This document shows positions 1 through 23,305 of a stretch of DNA of 64,000 nt, piece after piece. The position numbers and the translations under genes were made by a program. The notes beneath the pieces were generated by a model. That model made no database searches and was not told where the DNA came from. It saw nothing but the letters and a program-made list of their open reading frames with translations. This DNA is from Lamellibrachia satsuma (lineage: Eukaryota; Annelida; Polychaeta; Sabellida; Siboglinidae). The stretch lies in NCBI GenBank assembly GCA_033239005.1, contig BSQZ01000034.1, positions 1,737,001 through 1,801,000 on the forward strand, in the 5' to 3' direction. Numbering within the stretch: position 1 is the first letter of the stretch; the number at the start of each line of letters is the position of its first letter.

Positions 1-437
1 CAAATCATCTGAACATACTGATACAGTCGTAAAAACATGTTAGACAATTAGTATAGTCATGTATTCTTATTTAGCATAATATCGTTATACATAAATCCAG
101 ACAAGATTGGTGGATATTCAGTACGGATTTTTGGTCAGAATACAGTCATATCCAGTATTAATTTCAAATTTACAGAAAAGCAATCACCAGGTAGATTTTC
201 GGCCAAAACTAGTGGATTTCGTTTGATGTAGGTACGTTCTGTAGCCTAATATATGACGACACTCGATCAGAATCAAAATGCTATAGGCTTAATAACCAAT
301 ATAAACATATACGTATAGAATTTCTAGTAAAAATACGGCTTTCAACAAAAATAAAACACCATGACGGCATAAATCAACAACTGATTAGAGCATCCATTTT
401 AGCAGTAAACTTTGTATTCTTCTATGCATAATTCCAT

Positions 438-477
<40 letters not shown>

Positions 478-628
478 CTATAACTGATTTAATTTCATAT
501 TCTCGCAACAAAAAAGTACACTATACATTGTCTTGACCTCGCATTATGTGGGCTCACTCAGAGTTTCTTGTGTGATGGTGACGCGTCATCAAATGTCATT
601 TTTCTTTATATCTTACATCGATGCGTCA
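1..628. other. 3' flank of LSM1, no gene seen
   Basis: AT-rich sequence downstream of the LSM1 stop codon on the minus strand. It probably contains the LSM1 3' UTR, but I could not choose a polyadenylation site. The only clear structure is the dinucleotide run at 441-474. Confidence 0.5.
441..474. repeat. (AT)17 microsatellite
   Basis: Pure AT dinucleotide run of 34 bases, read directly. Confidence 0.95.
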
Positions 629-3600
629 TCATATGTCATCCTGTATCATGTCGTTACATAACATTATGCCGCGTTCAAGAAGAGCCTTCCTCTTCTGCTC
701 CTCCTCCTGTTGCCGTGACAACTGCTCCTCCCGCTGCATCTCGAGTATCTCCTCAATGGGGACTTTCTCCAAGGTCGATGTTCCCTCATTATCTCGATCC
801 TGAAGGGCACGGGAAAGTCAGGAATGGTGGACAAACAAGCAGTTGATAGGATATGATGTCAGCACCCTCTTAAAAAATAAAAGGATTTTTTTACAAAATA
901 AAGGAATTTAATAGGATTTCAGTGGAATTTTAATGGAATTTTTAAGTTTTTTTACAGGAATGTTTGGTCCAATGCAGGTTGTACACCCTTGGTGATTCAG
1001 TTCTTCTTTGGTGAGAATTTCAGAAAATTTTGCACTTTGCTGGGTGGAAATACTGAAATTCTGCACATTTCAGGGTATTTTGTTTAGAAATTTAAAGGAA
1101 TATTTTGAAAAAATAAAGGAATTCTAAGGGAATGGACACAAATATTTTAAGGATTCTCCTTTGATAAAAAAGGGCCCATTGCAATCTTGTTGTCAGGTTG
1201 TGTTGACATGCACACATCATTTTATTAGATCTACATGAAACCAATGACATTTAACATCACAGCTGCGCACATGAAATTTAATTTCATTAAACTGTGGATA
1301 CCTGTAAAAAACATATGCAACAGCAACTTTACACAGCCGTCATAACACAAGAAACAAAATACAGCAGAACAGACTCACAATTTCACCAAGTAGGACGACA
1401 TTGTCACCTCTGATGACGAAGATTCCGCGAGGGATGTCACCATATTTCTTGCCAACATGAATTCTTTCAATCGTATGCTGAAGGACTAAATTAGCTGAAA
1501 TGGAAAAAAAAATCCCAAGAAACTCAAGAAGTGCAATAATATCTTACTACAGCATACTACAAATAATATCTTACTACAGCATACTACAAATAATATCTTA
1601 CTACAGCATACTACAAATAATATCTTACTACAACATACTACAAATGCTCTTTCAAAATACCACACATCTTATCTAAATTGCAGCAACAAGAAATTATTCA
1701 ATTTCTACATCCTGAGTCACCGCAACCGAGAAGAATCATAAATTACTGTAAATGCGTAATACCAATTAACCAACGAAAATGCTATACAGATTTATACAGA
1801 ATTTCAAAACAAAGAAAATATGACAGGTCTGTACAGTTGGTAATCTGAAACCTACCAAATTGGTCAATACTGCGCAGAAATCCAATCAATGTCCGGCCAT
1901 CCCTCAGTACCACAAGCTGCTTTTCTGAAATAGGAAAATAAGCCAAAAATAAACGCCGATTCTATAGTTAGATGCAATTAAGTTCTAGGTTAAAATTACC
2001 ATTATTTTTATTTCAAATTATTGCACTCAGAAAGGTTCAATTAATAATACACAACCCCCAAAATACCAAATGTTACAATTACTAAAGCTTGATTAGAGTT
2101 ACTACATTACATTTCTATATTTTGCAATGATCTGTCAATGATTTTTATTTTAGCAATTACATTACCTGGTATATGACTCAGACATACATCACTTAAATTA
2201 GGTACTTTAAAAAAAATAAATGTCATGACAGAACATTGGCAATTGATTTACATTAAAGGTAACATCCCCAGGAACCAGAATATATATATACAGAGAAAAT
2301 ACTCTCATTTTTGTGTTTTCTTTCAACACATTTTTTTTAAATGCCATAAATCTTTTATTTGTATAGTTATGTTAATAATTTGTTCAGGGTTTGAAAGCAC
2401 ATTGAGATCATAATTATACATTTATCATTAATAGTAACTCAATTAATGCAATTAGTAAGTCAACATTGGCTAATTAGCACGCAAAGTCAACAGACCGACA
2501 CATTTCAATAAAAAGACATAACTTCCATGATTATGACGATATATTTATATAATTTGTTCAGGGTTTGCAAACACAGTAATTAGGGCCATACATATATATT
2601 ACACAGTCATTTTATAACTCAACTGATGCAGTTAATAAGTCTATATTGGTTAATTAGTGTGCAAAGTCAACAGACCGACACATTTCAATAAAAGGCCATA
2701 ATTTCCATGATTATGAAGATATTTGTATAATGTGTTCAGAGTTGTGTATATTATTTAATATATCCCCAACTTTACTTATAGTTATGCATACCAATGTGAA
2801 ATTAGATTTGTTTAAAATGAATCATACATTTCTTGCTGCACTGCGATTTGGCCTAATTGTCTTGATTCTGCGTGCAAATATTGTTAAATTGTTTTTCATA
2901 CCCCCATCCCATTAAGATAAGCGTGAAAATTCACATAATTATTACATTAGGTCACAAATAAAAATCTTGCAACTTTGTCTTGACTCTTGAGAAGTATGTT
3001 TATTCAGCAATTTTGTCCAGTGGCACCTTGTCACAAAACGTCTATTTGTAATTCAATAATTACTTGTAACTGTTTACTTGTTACAAGTATTTTAACTAAA
3101 AATATTGTTTAACAATTTGTTTGCACTCAATCAATAAAACAATTAATAACAATTAGTTTTCACTCAATCAATAAAATAATTAATTGTTATTGTGATTTAG
3201 AATATAAATCTCTTGCGCAGTGTTTTCCGATTTTTTCAAAATCATTGAAAAATTGCATTGTTTTATAAAAATTCTTATATTTTTCTAGGCTCTAGCCAAG
3301 GCCCAAACAACATAACCATTAATAATAACATTATATAAAACAGATGGTATTGGCTTTGTAGTGAATTCAATTCAGAGAAATGTAAATAAGTCATGATTTC
3401 GTTCTGGAGATTCGCTGTCAGTATCACTGATCTGTAAAACTTCACAATGTTATGACAAAAACCACATTTCGCATTTGCGCAGAATAAAGATTCCCCCCTA
3501 CATACTAACTTCAACCTATAGAACACGTTTAAAACATTGATATATTCTGAGGAATTTACGAATTTGTGCTACTTGCATTAGAAATACACCTATGCCGTCA

Positions 3601-4203
3601 TAATTAAATTGACATTTGTAAGCTTTATTTTGGTCCAATTTTGATAAGAAAAAGACGATTACGAAAGTTAACTTACAGTTTCCAAATGTGCCATCAAAGC
3701 TGACGAAAATGAACGGAAACAGCCGACAAAACGTGAACAAGATTCTGATAATCGCTGCAGTGCTAATCGGAACGACAGAGGTAGCATATTTTGTTGAAGT
3801 GCCTACTTAAATGTGATGATTTTGTCCCTATGTCTATGAGACCATATCTGTGTCTGACTATGTCTAAGTCACTGTCAGACTATAATTTCATACTGTATAG
3901 CCAGTTAGCCACGCCCCACAAATATGAATTAGTTAAATACATATTGTTTGGCTCTAATTAGCTGACATGGTCACAGTTGTCTATGTAGCCAAAAAAATTA
4001 CCGTTATAGTCCCACAAAATATAATTTTACATTATTAATGTTGGCCGTACAATCGTATTGCTATTGGTTGTAGCTATATTATCGCTCACCCGATGTGAGT
4101 TTCGAATTATTTTTAAACAACACTACATTTATACATCGGTTATATCTCTATGCTTACTATCGATCTCCTCCACTAGACTAGCAGTACCCGGTAAGTAATT
4201 CAT
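629..4203 (-). CDS. LSM1: U6 snRNA-associated Sm-like protein LSM1, complete four-exon gene
   Basis: LSM1 is the defining subunit of the cytoplasmic Lsm1-7 ring, which binds oligoadenylated mRNA 3' ends and promotes decapping in P-bodies. Coding exons on the minus strand: 4203-4158, 1924-1856, 1494-1379 and 799-629. Donors read GTAAGC, GTAGGT and GTGAGT; acceptors are pyrimidine-rich and end in CAG. The joined CDS is 402 nt (133 codons plus stop), the same length as I recall for human LSM1. Exon 1 encodes [15 protein letters not shown]. Exon 2 gives the Sm1 motif ([19 protein letters not shown]). Exon 3 gives Sm2 ([16 protein letters not shown]) after the LSM1-specific [15 protein letters not shown]. 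Exon 4 encodes the charged C-terminal helix starting at [10 protein letters not shown]. Intron 1 (about 2.2 kb) holds tandem repeats. Family assignment is secure; only the exact 5' UTR and polyadenylation site are open. Confidence 0.95.
1537..1645. repeat. 27-bp tandem repeat, 4 copies
   Basis: Unit AATAATATCTTACTACAGCA plus TACTACA, repeated four times with one substitution in the last copy. It lies in LSM1 intron 2, just upstream of exon 3 on the gene strand. Confidence 0.9.
2378..2730. repeat. About 172-bp direct tandem duplication in LSM1 intron 1
   Basis: Two diverged copies follow each other, each starting near a TTTGTTCAGGGTTTG motif and containing GTCAACAGACCGACACATTT. A third copy begins at about 2721 and fades. 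No coding potential is visible. Confidence 0.8.
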
Positions 4204-4340
4204 GACACCGACAAAGTGTAAAAATCGAACGTAAAAGCATGTAACTGGATTTGACAGCAAATGCTGTCTACGTCGCCCTCTAACGGAGTAATTTTAAGCT
4301 TCGACATCCTTTTCGCTAGATGGCGATACTATAATGTTAT

Positions 4341-5880
4341 TAGATTTAACAAGATTTGCCATCCAAGCCAAAGGCCCAGATGGCAAGTGGACAAGGAAGC
4401 CATTGGCTTATCGAGAGTCTAACAATGTTCATCTACGTGTAACCCGCCCTCCTGAGATATGTGTCAATCCTGTTTTTAAACATATTCACGCTGCTAGCAG
4501 TTATTCAATCCGTAGACAATTTGTTCATTTATTTATTGTCCTCTGTGAGAACGAGTACTTCCTGATATCCAATCTACACTGACCCTTTACTAATTTGACC
4601 TCATGTCCTCTAGTTCTGCTATCTTTCTTAAGTGAGAAAAACTTATTTCTATCAATATTTTCACTTAAAAATTAAAAAACTTCAATTTGATCTCTTTTAA
4701 CCTCCTTATCTCTAGAATTGTTAAACCACATTCTTTCAGGCGTTCTTCATATCTAAGGTCTCTTAGTTCTGGAATACTTTTAGTTGCTCTCCTCTGTATA
4801 CGTTCAATCGTATCTATATCCTTCTTACGATATGGTCTCCACCCTTGTAGACAGTATTCTAAATTAGGTCTAACTATTGCTTTATACAGAGGTATAGTTA
4901 GCTTTTTTCCTTGTATGTTATGTTTCTCCTAATCAACCCAAGGATTTGATTACCATTTGAAGCTGCAATATCATACTGCTCTAATGCTTTCATATTAGCG
5001 CTTATTGTAACTCCTAAGTCTTTTTCTTTTACAGTAGTACACAGAACAGTATATCCAATTGTATAGTTTACATCCAAGTTCCCATGTCCTGTATGTAGGC
5101 ATTTACATTTCCCAAAACTGAACAACATTTGCAATTTCTCAGACTAATCTGTCTAGATCGTTTTGTAAATGTTGTTTATCACCATCAGTGTTAACCTTTC
5201 TAAACACTTTTGTGTCATCCGCAAATTTCAGTCGTTACATGTTATAGTGTTGTCCAATATATATATTAAGAATAATAAAGGTCCTAATACTGATCCTTGT
5301 GGTACCCCACTCAAAACTGATTTCCAGTTTGAAACTTCTCCATCCACTACAACATGCTGTCTTCTGTCAGTCAGCCATTGTTCTATCCAGTCAATTATGT
5401 CACCCCCGATACCACGGGCTTTTAATTTAAGTAGTAATCTTTGATGTGGTACTTTGTCAAAAAGCTTTCTGAAAATCTAAGTAGATAATATCTACTGGCG
5501 ATCCCTCGTCTATCCACTTGGTGATTTCTTCAAAACATAACATATTTGTTAAGCATGACCTCGCTTTTAGGAATCCATGTTGAGAATAATTTAATAATTT
5601 ATGCATAAAAAGGGAAGTCCACCATATGGTCTTTAATTAACATTTTCTAATATTTTACAAATCACTGACGTAAAACTCACTAATCTGTAATTCTTTGACT
5701 TATTTCTCGTAACCTTTTTAAATAATGGTACGATGTTTGCTTCTTTCCATTCAAAAGGAACAACTGAACTTTTTATGACGAGTTGAACACTCTTGCAAGT
5801 GGTATATTCATTTGATCTACTGTTTCTATTAGTAGTTTTCGAGGAATTCCATCCACTTCCGGGGATTTATTAGTTGTTGG
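4341..5880 (-). mobile_element. CR1-type LINE fragment, reverse transcriptase and 3' tail, decayed
   Basis: Translation of the minus strand gives a degenerate non-LTR reverse transcriptase in several frames. From high to low coordinate it shows a line reading WIDEGSPVDIIYLDF followed by a KAF box, GVPQGS-like sequence around GPLLFLIYI, an ADDTKVF-like box, FGKCKCLHTGHGNLDV, EKDLGVTISANMKALEQYD, and finally IVRPNLEYCLQGWRPYRKKD then IQRRATKSIPELRDLRYEER. These are hallmarks of the C-terminal half of CR1/L2-clade LINEs. The 3' tail ends near 4341. Stops and frameshifts show it is dead. The 5' end is truncated. Confidence 0.9.
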
Positions 5881-5968
5881 GCTCTTGATACGCCAATGGC
5901 TTCCTTGTCCACTTGCCATCTGGGCCTTTGGCTTGGATGGCAAATCTTGTTAAATCTTGTTTTCTTCA
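5880..5968 (+). mobile_element. LINE 3' tail in opposite orientation
   Basis: About 80 bases matching, as reverse complement, the tail at 4341-4415 (shared core GCCAATGGCTTCCTTGTCCA). The minus-strand LINE fragment is therefore bounded by its own 3' tail in inverted orientation. The same tail also ends the plus-strand copy near 34500-34580. Confidence 0.85.
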
Positions 5969-8900
5969 TCAGGCCTACCAGAATAATACTTGTGTTTCCT
6001 GTTACGTGGTCTCACATTTTATGGTAGTAGGAAAGATTGTCTTTCTTTTATTATTTTCTTGAACGGAAGTGCCACATCAATATTATTGTGCACTGCATGA
6101 GCCCCAGTGTTTTTTGGGGGTTATCCTGGAGGTGGAGGGTACGTTTATAATGCAGTCCGAATCATATGGGTATTTAGCGGCGATTGGTGGCAGTTGGGCA
6201 GGGGCATAGCATGACTGTAGCGTTCGTGACCTTCATTTGCACGGAGTTATTATATCTTCACCCCCCCTCCCCCCATCAAAGATCCTGGATACATCCCTGG
6301 TCATACTGTCAGTTTAGGATTCATAGTTGTGCCATGACAATTAAATGACTGTAGCGATATCTTCGTCCGAATAAAATAAAATCAGCGCACTTGATCTTTT
6401 CTCGAATTCCAGGATCATGCGCACTTGTTAGCTGTGTGACGCGAAGCGCCGCAAGCCGAGTTTGTGACGTATACGGTGACGTCACGTAATAAAGGGACGC
6501 GATGTCTTGCAGTGGGAAAGGTGAGTCCAACAGCGTAGAATCATTAAACGTAGCGACAATGCTACACAAAGGCGAAGTATATGTTGTCTGCAATACACAC
6601 CGCCTTCTCAGTTTTCACGAACACGCTAGAAAGCTTTTATTTCTTGAGTTTAACGCATAGGTTGTTCTTCTATGGTTCTACCCTTTTGACCTGGACATGA
6701 CTATTAATGACTAATCCCGGGATCAGGAAGCTATCCCGTCCGGAACCTTGTTTTACTGATTATGCTAAATGTCCACCAGGAATGATCTCATATACTCTAC
6801 ATTTCACTTTTTGGTATATTTCAAAAGCATTTCAACGACAAACTATGTACTATAGCAATCTTAAAACCCCAGGTATCTTTCAACAGCATTTCAATATAAA
6901 AATACCTCTACTAGTATAGCGATATTAAGAAACCCAGTCCTAATAATTAAATTTCCTCCACTGAATAGTTCTATTTCCCCTTTACAGCCATGCAAAGAAT
7001 ATAATAATTGTATGGATGTATGTAAGGGGGAGGTCTTTGTCAAAACGAACGTAATTATAGGGGGATGTACATGCCAGCATTACGAAGCGTTACAAGGGTG
7101 TGGGAAGTCTCAAAAACGTCAAAAAATAGAATAGCATGATATACTATATGGATGGCCCCTTAGAGAGAGACATTATGCTTCAAACATGTGTCAACATTGG
7201 ATGTGCGCATGCGCGTACATGTCTGCGGTTTGTGACGTAGTGTACGTTTGCAGACGTGTGTGTTTGCACATCCCCGAATGAAGAATTACTTGTTTTTAGT
7301 ATACGTAAACACGATGGTAGGGCCTAAGGCAAATCTTGTTGTATTGTATTCACACCACACAATTCATCTCTAGTTAATAACTACACCGTAATTACATTAA
7401 TTAAAAGATTCGGTTTATACAAACACAAAGACGTTGATACAGCTATCGTGAACCAAACAGATTCCTCCAGACTATGCCATTTGTTGTAGACACTCGTTCG
7501 TTCGTTCACATCTTTTACAGTCGCAAACATTTTAGCATGTTAATGTTAAACCATCATGATCGGTTTAGTTATATACCTAGTTTCTATAAAAACCTTGTCC
7601 GATAGCTAAAGCAGATACGCCAATAATTGCGGAAGCATTTTCACAGGGTCGTCTGGAAAGCAATTTCTAACCAGTTTCCGTTAGCTTCCGTCCCACAGGA
7701 CATTTTGTTAACGGGCTAACTTGTTTGTACTTCGTTTCATCGGATGTTCTCTCATTGTTTCCCTTAAAATTATTACATCAGTCATGACTTCTACCATGCA
7801 GTTGGTCTATATCTCGATTCGTATCGTTCTCGATGGTACTTTTACTCCACGAATCAATGAGACGGGACCGACATAGAAACGTCGCAGCCGAGCCGAGTTA
7901 TATAGTCATATGCACTCCCCAATATCGAAAGCCAGATTTGTTTAAACTAGCTAGGCTCATGACCGTTGACATTTGCAGCTGGACATTCAGCACGTCTTGC
8001 ACGTATGCTAACCACTATATTACAACGGTTGTGTGGAAACGAATCATACGTCCTTTTTTCGTTGTAGCATATTTTATCACCGGCTGGATCGCAGTTTCAC
8101 AACAAACACAACGGAAAGCAGAATACTGTTATTTTAATTGTACACGTCATTATGTCATTTGTATTGCTAATTCAACTACGTCATTGTGTCATTTATGTAG
8201 TAATCTATTACTAACGCAGAGTAAACAAAATGCCGGCCAACCAGTTCCTCGTGCACTTCTATGCTGGGCGTCAAAGTTACAGTGAACTGGTTATAGACCT
8301 ACTGCATGCTCACAGGCCCACACAAGAACAGACGTTATCACCATTATGACACATAAAATCAATATATGAATAAATTGGCTCGTTGCAGCAAGTTTATGTA
8401 AATTTTGTCAGCTTCATAAGTGAAGCATAATACAAATACAAGTAATGACTATCGCATTCTTATGAAGAATATGCAAATATAAATAAAGATTTCTCTCCTC
8501 TAAAATGTGAGAGCATTAGCTTTCGATCCTGTTGGACCAACCAACACTGCGATTATATTAAACCATGTGCGTCTATTTCGTCAGACAAGTCACTAAATTC
8601 TAAAACACGAACATAATAAGCTACAAATAAACATCATACAAAGCAGAAATATTAGTGTAACCTCCTACGTTACACAACAGTTGACCTAACAAGGTAAATG
8701 TTTGCAAATTGAATACATGCATAATCCATATAACAATACACAAAGTATACCCTACCGAGCCAATATCAAAACAGGTAATTTTATTAATACTATTCTAATG
8801 CATTAGTTTTCTGAGCAGTAGGTAAATTAGTTAACGCGCAGTACTAAGACTTTTGCTGCCCTCACATGGACAAAAACCTAACTAATTCCAGCGTAGCGCA

Positions 8901-9040
8901 TGCTACGAACACGACAAAGACATTCTACTGATTATGATACCACTAGGTAACCAACTAATATAAAGCTTGTACTGTGTTGTTTGTGTTGGTGCAGTTTCAC
9001 TGCTAGTGATTTTGGAAGAAAAGTGTCGGCGTTGCCGGCA
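5969..9040. other. Intergenic, LSM1 to lysyl oxidase-like gene, no gene recognised
   Basis: No recognisable exon on either strand. The longest open frame (7833-8285 plus, 150 codons) resembles no family I know. A TTTATT on the plus strand at 8780-8785 (AATAAA on the minus strand) lies 256 bases past the lysyl oxidase-like stop and is a plausible polyadenylation signal. Confidence 0.5.
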
Positions 9041-19414
<10,374 letters not shown>

Positions 19415-19420
19415 GTTCGT

Positions 19421-19645
19421 CTATGTCACCAGACTGAAGTGCTGGACACCCTCATATAGCCACCGCTGCGAACGTGAAGACTCCGTCACGGCGGACGTGA
19501 AGCACCCGTCCGCAACGAAGGTCATCCGCGACCCGGGACGTCCGCGGTGGTCGTGTGTGCAAATGGCGTCCGAGTTTGTTGAATTTGATGAGCGTTTGAT
19601 CTCGTCGCCGTGCGGGTGTACACGGTGGTATTTACTGTGTTCCAT
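19421..19645 (-). promoter_or_regulatory. Possible upstream ORF in lysyl oxidase-like 5' leader
   Basis: A 74-codon open frame begins at 19645 and ends with TAG at 19423-19421, six bases before the ATG of the lysyl oxidase-like gene at 19414. If the transcript starts upstream of 19645 this would be a long uORF. The peptide resembles nothing known to me and the transcription start is not visible, so this is tentative. Confidence 0.3.
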
Positions 19646-20118
19646 GGTCCGTATTGTCTAACGTGTTGATTCGGTAGTCCGATAGTTTCGTAACAAGTTT
19701 GACGTATTCCGAGGAACCTTTAAATATAACATGCGCACATGATTCCGCAATAACCAGAATAAACGCTCGCGGAAGATTATTCTATAATGCAAATGCATTT
19801 ATACTAAACAACCTAAGTAAAACTGCATTACAATTATAAAGAGTGAATCTAAGGAATCAAATAAAAATCGATCTAATGTTTGATTAAATACAATACACAA
19901 TCAGTGGACACACGGATCATCATTCATAGATCATAAGTTAACACGGTGTTGCATCAAATTTGCCGAGCGGAAATACGATTAAACAAGTGCGAAGATACAT
20001 CCGTATGAGCCATTGATATATAGCGTTTTGTCGCTATATTTCAAGATTCTGAACGAGCATTGGTATGTCCGTATGTGATTACGAAATATGTTCTTCTCCA
20101 GTGGCGTCGATCTTCACA

Positions 20119-20346
20119 ACCGTGTCTTCTACCTGGTGAACAACCGTGTCTTCTACCTGGTAAACAATCGTTTATTCTACCTGGTAAACAACCGTGTCTT
20201 CTACCAGGTAAACAACCGTGTCTTCTACCTGGTGAACAACCGTGTCTTCTACCTGGTAAACAACCGTGTCTTCTACCTGGTAAACAACCGTGTCTTCTAC
20301 CAGGTAAACAACCGTGTCTTCTACCTGTCTTCTACCTGGTAAACAC
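20119..20346. repeat. 24-bp minisatellite, about 9-10 copies
   Basis: Unit ACCGTGTCTTCTACCTGGTA plus AACA. As 24 is divisible by three, frames such as NNRVFYLV repeat openly on both strands. No start context or homology supports a gene. Confidence 0.93.
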
Positions 20347-21235
20347 GCTACGATCTGCATGTGTTCCCGCATGGGTGCTTGTTTGCATAGTTAATTTATT
20401 CAAATGTACGCAGACTATTCTAAGAAGTGTTTTTGCGTCAGGTGAGACAACAGTACTTTTTATGATAATTAATGCAACACATAATGCGTATTTAAATTCG
20501 CCAGGCCTTAGGGGCGAGACATTTCGAAGACAACACAACTACTTTCGGTGATGGATATTTTTTTATATAAACACACTAGTGTGAGGTGACCGACTTATCA
20601 GATAAAAAATAATCCAAAAGTCTACTCGCTCAAAATTGGACAAGCCTTTCGTTAACCACACAATAAGTTGAGCGAGAAACAAAACAAGAACCTTAAAATT
20701 GCAAATTATTAAACATTTTTTTCCGGAAAGTTCATTTCCATGATCATAACATCCCTAACATTTATTTACCTGTATAGACGTTTTGTCAATTTGTCTCAAG
20801 ATGGCTTAATAATTACTAATGAAGTTGACGTCCTATGATCCATATGTATAATTTTCAATTGCTATTTTGGGAAGAGTTAACCCTGTTTGATTTGACTTGA
20901 GACAACACACCTGATCGCAAACGTAAAACGGAATATGTAGATAAAATATTTATGAACAAAATGTATGCCACTTTCTAGAAAAAAACTATTTATCTATAGC
21001 TTCTTCTTGGTACTCTATCGATTTCGATAATGACGGTGTCTCGTGCATTCATAGCGGATGATGTTGTTAAACACGAAGGTGACTTTGCAGACTGATTTAT
21101 CAGGCGGGATCTTGTCAGAAATGTTTGAATATTACCCTAATGTCTCTATCGCTGTCACTCGCGGTTGCGACTACAACTCCTCGCCTGGATCATATTGCAG
21201 GATTCCTCTCCAGGACGGTCCGTCTTGGGCAAGTG
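20347..21235. other. Intergenic, nothing recognised
   Basis: AT-rich, no exon or repeat array identified. Confidence 0.5.
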
Positions 21236-22165
21236 TGTCCCACTGCTTTCAGTCTATCCGTTTTTCAAATTTATCTTCACTATTTCTTTGTATCTAAGTT
21301 TGGGGCAACCTCTGCTTCCAATTCCTTCAGACAGTTGAGAATATACGGTTTGCATAGGAAGTCTGTTGTCATCCATCCGAGCTACGTGATCTGAGCATCT
21401 GAGATTTATTTGTATCAGAAGCTGTTCATGTTCAGGATGCCCAGTTCCTTGTTGTTGGGGGCGCGATAGCATACCGGTTAGAAGGCCGGACTCTCAATCG
21501 AGAGAACCCGGTTTCAAATCCCACTGCGGTCGCTTCGAACCTTTGGCAAGTTTGATCACCCCACGTTGCCGCAGTTCACTCAGCTGTATAAATGAGTACC
21601 TGGTAATACAGACAGTGGTGGATATGTGAACGAATAGCCTTCGCGCAGCAATTGCAGCGTGGCTGAATACTTCCCAAAGAAGTTGAGATGGCCTTGGAAT
21701 GAACAGGTCTGCCAGGGGGTGAAGTGTAAAGCGCTTTGAGCAGTCCTATGGACCAGATACCGCGCTATATAAGAACATACCTTTACTTTACTTACTTTGT
21801 TGTTCATGTGATCTTCCATGTTATGCCCAAGATGGATCTATGGTGTCACACATGTAAGGCATGCAGCTTCCTAACTTGCATTCCATATAGTGTCAATGCT
21901 TCAACTCCGTACAGCAGCATGGAGAGTACTATTTCTCTGTACACGTGATATGTCACCCTGATTGTCACATTGTGACTCTACCACAAACGCTTGCGCGATC
22001 GACGCATCTCATCAGATATGGTGTTCCATAGACAAGTGAAATTATGGAAATTTTGATGTAGTTGACCATTTATGAAGACCTGACCACTCTTGAACTACCG
22101 TCTTTTCTTCAGGTATATGCTTAAACCGTAACAGATTGTTATAATGTAGTTCCAACTGAGTTCTT
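21236..22165 (-). mobile_element. LINE reverse-transcriptase C-terminal fragment interrupted by a SINE
   Basis: The minus strand reads, from high to low coordinate, YHVYREIVLSMLLYGVEAL, RSILGITWKDHMNN, then after the SINE ILNMNSF, DHVARMDDNRLPMQTVYSQL and GCPKLRYKEIVKINLK. This is the usual end of a class of RTE-like non-LTR reverse transcriptases (YGAEAW / GHVARM / RWRD-type boxes). Stops and frameshifts show decay. The SINE at 21457-21796 divides it. Confidence 0.85.
21457..21796 (+). mobile_element. tRNA-derived SINE, about 340 bp, with 8-bp target duplication
   Basis: The 5' part folds as a tRNA-like head: an A box around TAGCATACCGGTTAGAAGG and a B box GGTTTCAAATCCC. The body includes CAGCTGTATAAATGAGTACC. 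The tail has AAGCGCTTTGAGCAGTC and GCGCTATATAAG, then (CTTTA)n-like sequence. TTGTTGTT at 21449-21456 and 21797-21804 is the probable target-site duplication, inside LINE sequence. It is a retroposon, not a functional tRNA gene. Confidence 0.88.
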
Positions 22166-23231
22166 GTCGTGGCTGTCAGTTGGAGCACGTTGAATGTCTA
22201 GTGTTACAATAAAGATATATTATTATTAATTGCATAAAGGTAACCAATGGAATTTATTTTTACAAGTCAAGCCTACTATGATAAACTACTTTTGGCAACA
22301 GTTGATCTATAATGTTTTACGAAACGGTCGTTAATACACCTGAATGTAAAATGTATGTAAAGTTAGAAAGACAAGTGATCCTGATGAAAGATGATAATGT
22401 ATACACGAACGTGCCTTAATAAATGAAGTATGTTATTTTGTCACCCATTTTAGTGTATGAACATGACTTAATACACAGTTATTGCTTTGAGTCATGTTAT
22501 TGGAGGCGATTATGAATCATATCATTGTTAAGAACGTGCAGTTGATGAATGCACTTTGATAATGATAGGTTTATATTGTTTGGCCAGTTTATGATCTAAA
22601 TTGCGCAAGACTGCTAAATTTAAATACGTGATCTACCGTTCCCCGGTATATTACATGTTTATGTTTACTGATAATCCATGTTTGCATTGGTGCTGCACCC
22701 GATAGCTAACTTTGTAAATACAACAACGCATTCACTACAAAACACTGCATCTTTCTGCGAAAACAATTATCAAGAAAGTGGACTGTTTATTTACCAACAA
22801 GACCTAATTATCCACCCAGGCAACGCGCCAAGGATAAAGTCATTGAACTCGAAGCATACGTGCGTCTTTTAATTAGCATAAACTACTTACAGGTGAGACG
22901 TTTTTCTCGCTGTGTGTTTATTTGTGCAGGCTCGCTGCTCCAGTTCGTTTGTTTACCGGCTAAAAACTTGAGCGTTTCCGTCGACAAGCGCGCACGCACA
23001 AGCTCCATGTTGACAAATGACAGGTTTTGTTTAAACAGGTGTCTGCATGACACCACCAAAAGAACAAATCGGAGTTTGATGAATTTGTTAGCAATTCTTA
23101 CGAGTTTATTTTACATTTTATTTAAACGAACGAACTCTGATAATTTGCATTGTTAAATCAGGTTATATAGTATAAACGATTAACCATTCTAACATCTTGA
23201 CTGCCCAAATTTGTTTGAATTAATTATGTAG

Positions 23232-23305
<74 letters not shown>

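Noticed and set aside
3708..3780. Possible signal-peptide exon on the plus strand ([20 protein letters not shown]) ending at GTAGCA
   Set aside because: A single short frame inside LSM1 intron 1 with a weak donor and no downstream partner exon seen.
7833..8285. 150-codon plus-strand ORF
   Set aside because: No recognisable domain, no convincing splice sites or repeat-free support; length is possible by chance.
20060..20551. 163-codon ORF with LPGKQPCL repeats
   Set aside because: Product of the 24-bp minisatellite; equally open on the other strand.
21457..21535. tRNA gene
   Set aside because: A and B boxes are present but the cloverleaf is imperfect and the sequence continues into a SINE body and tail with target duplication.
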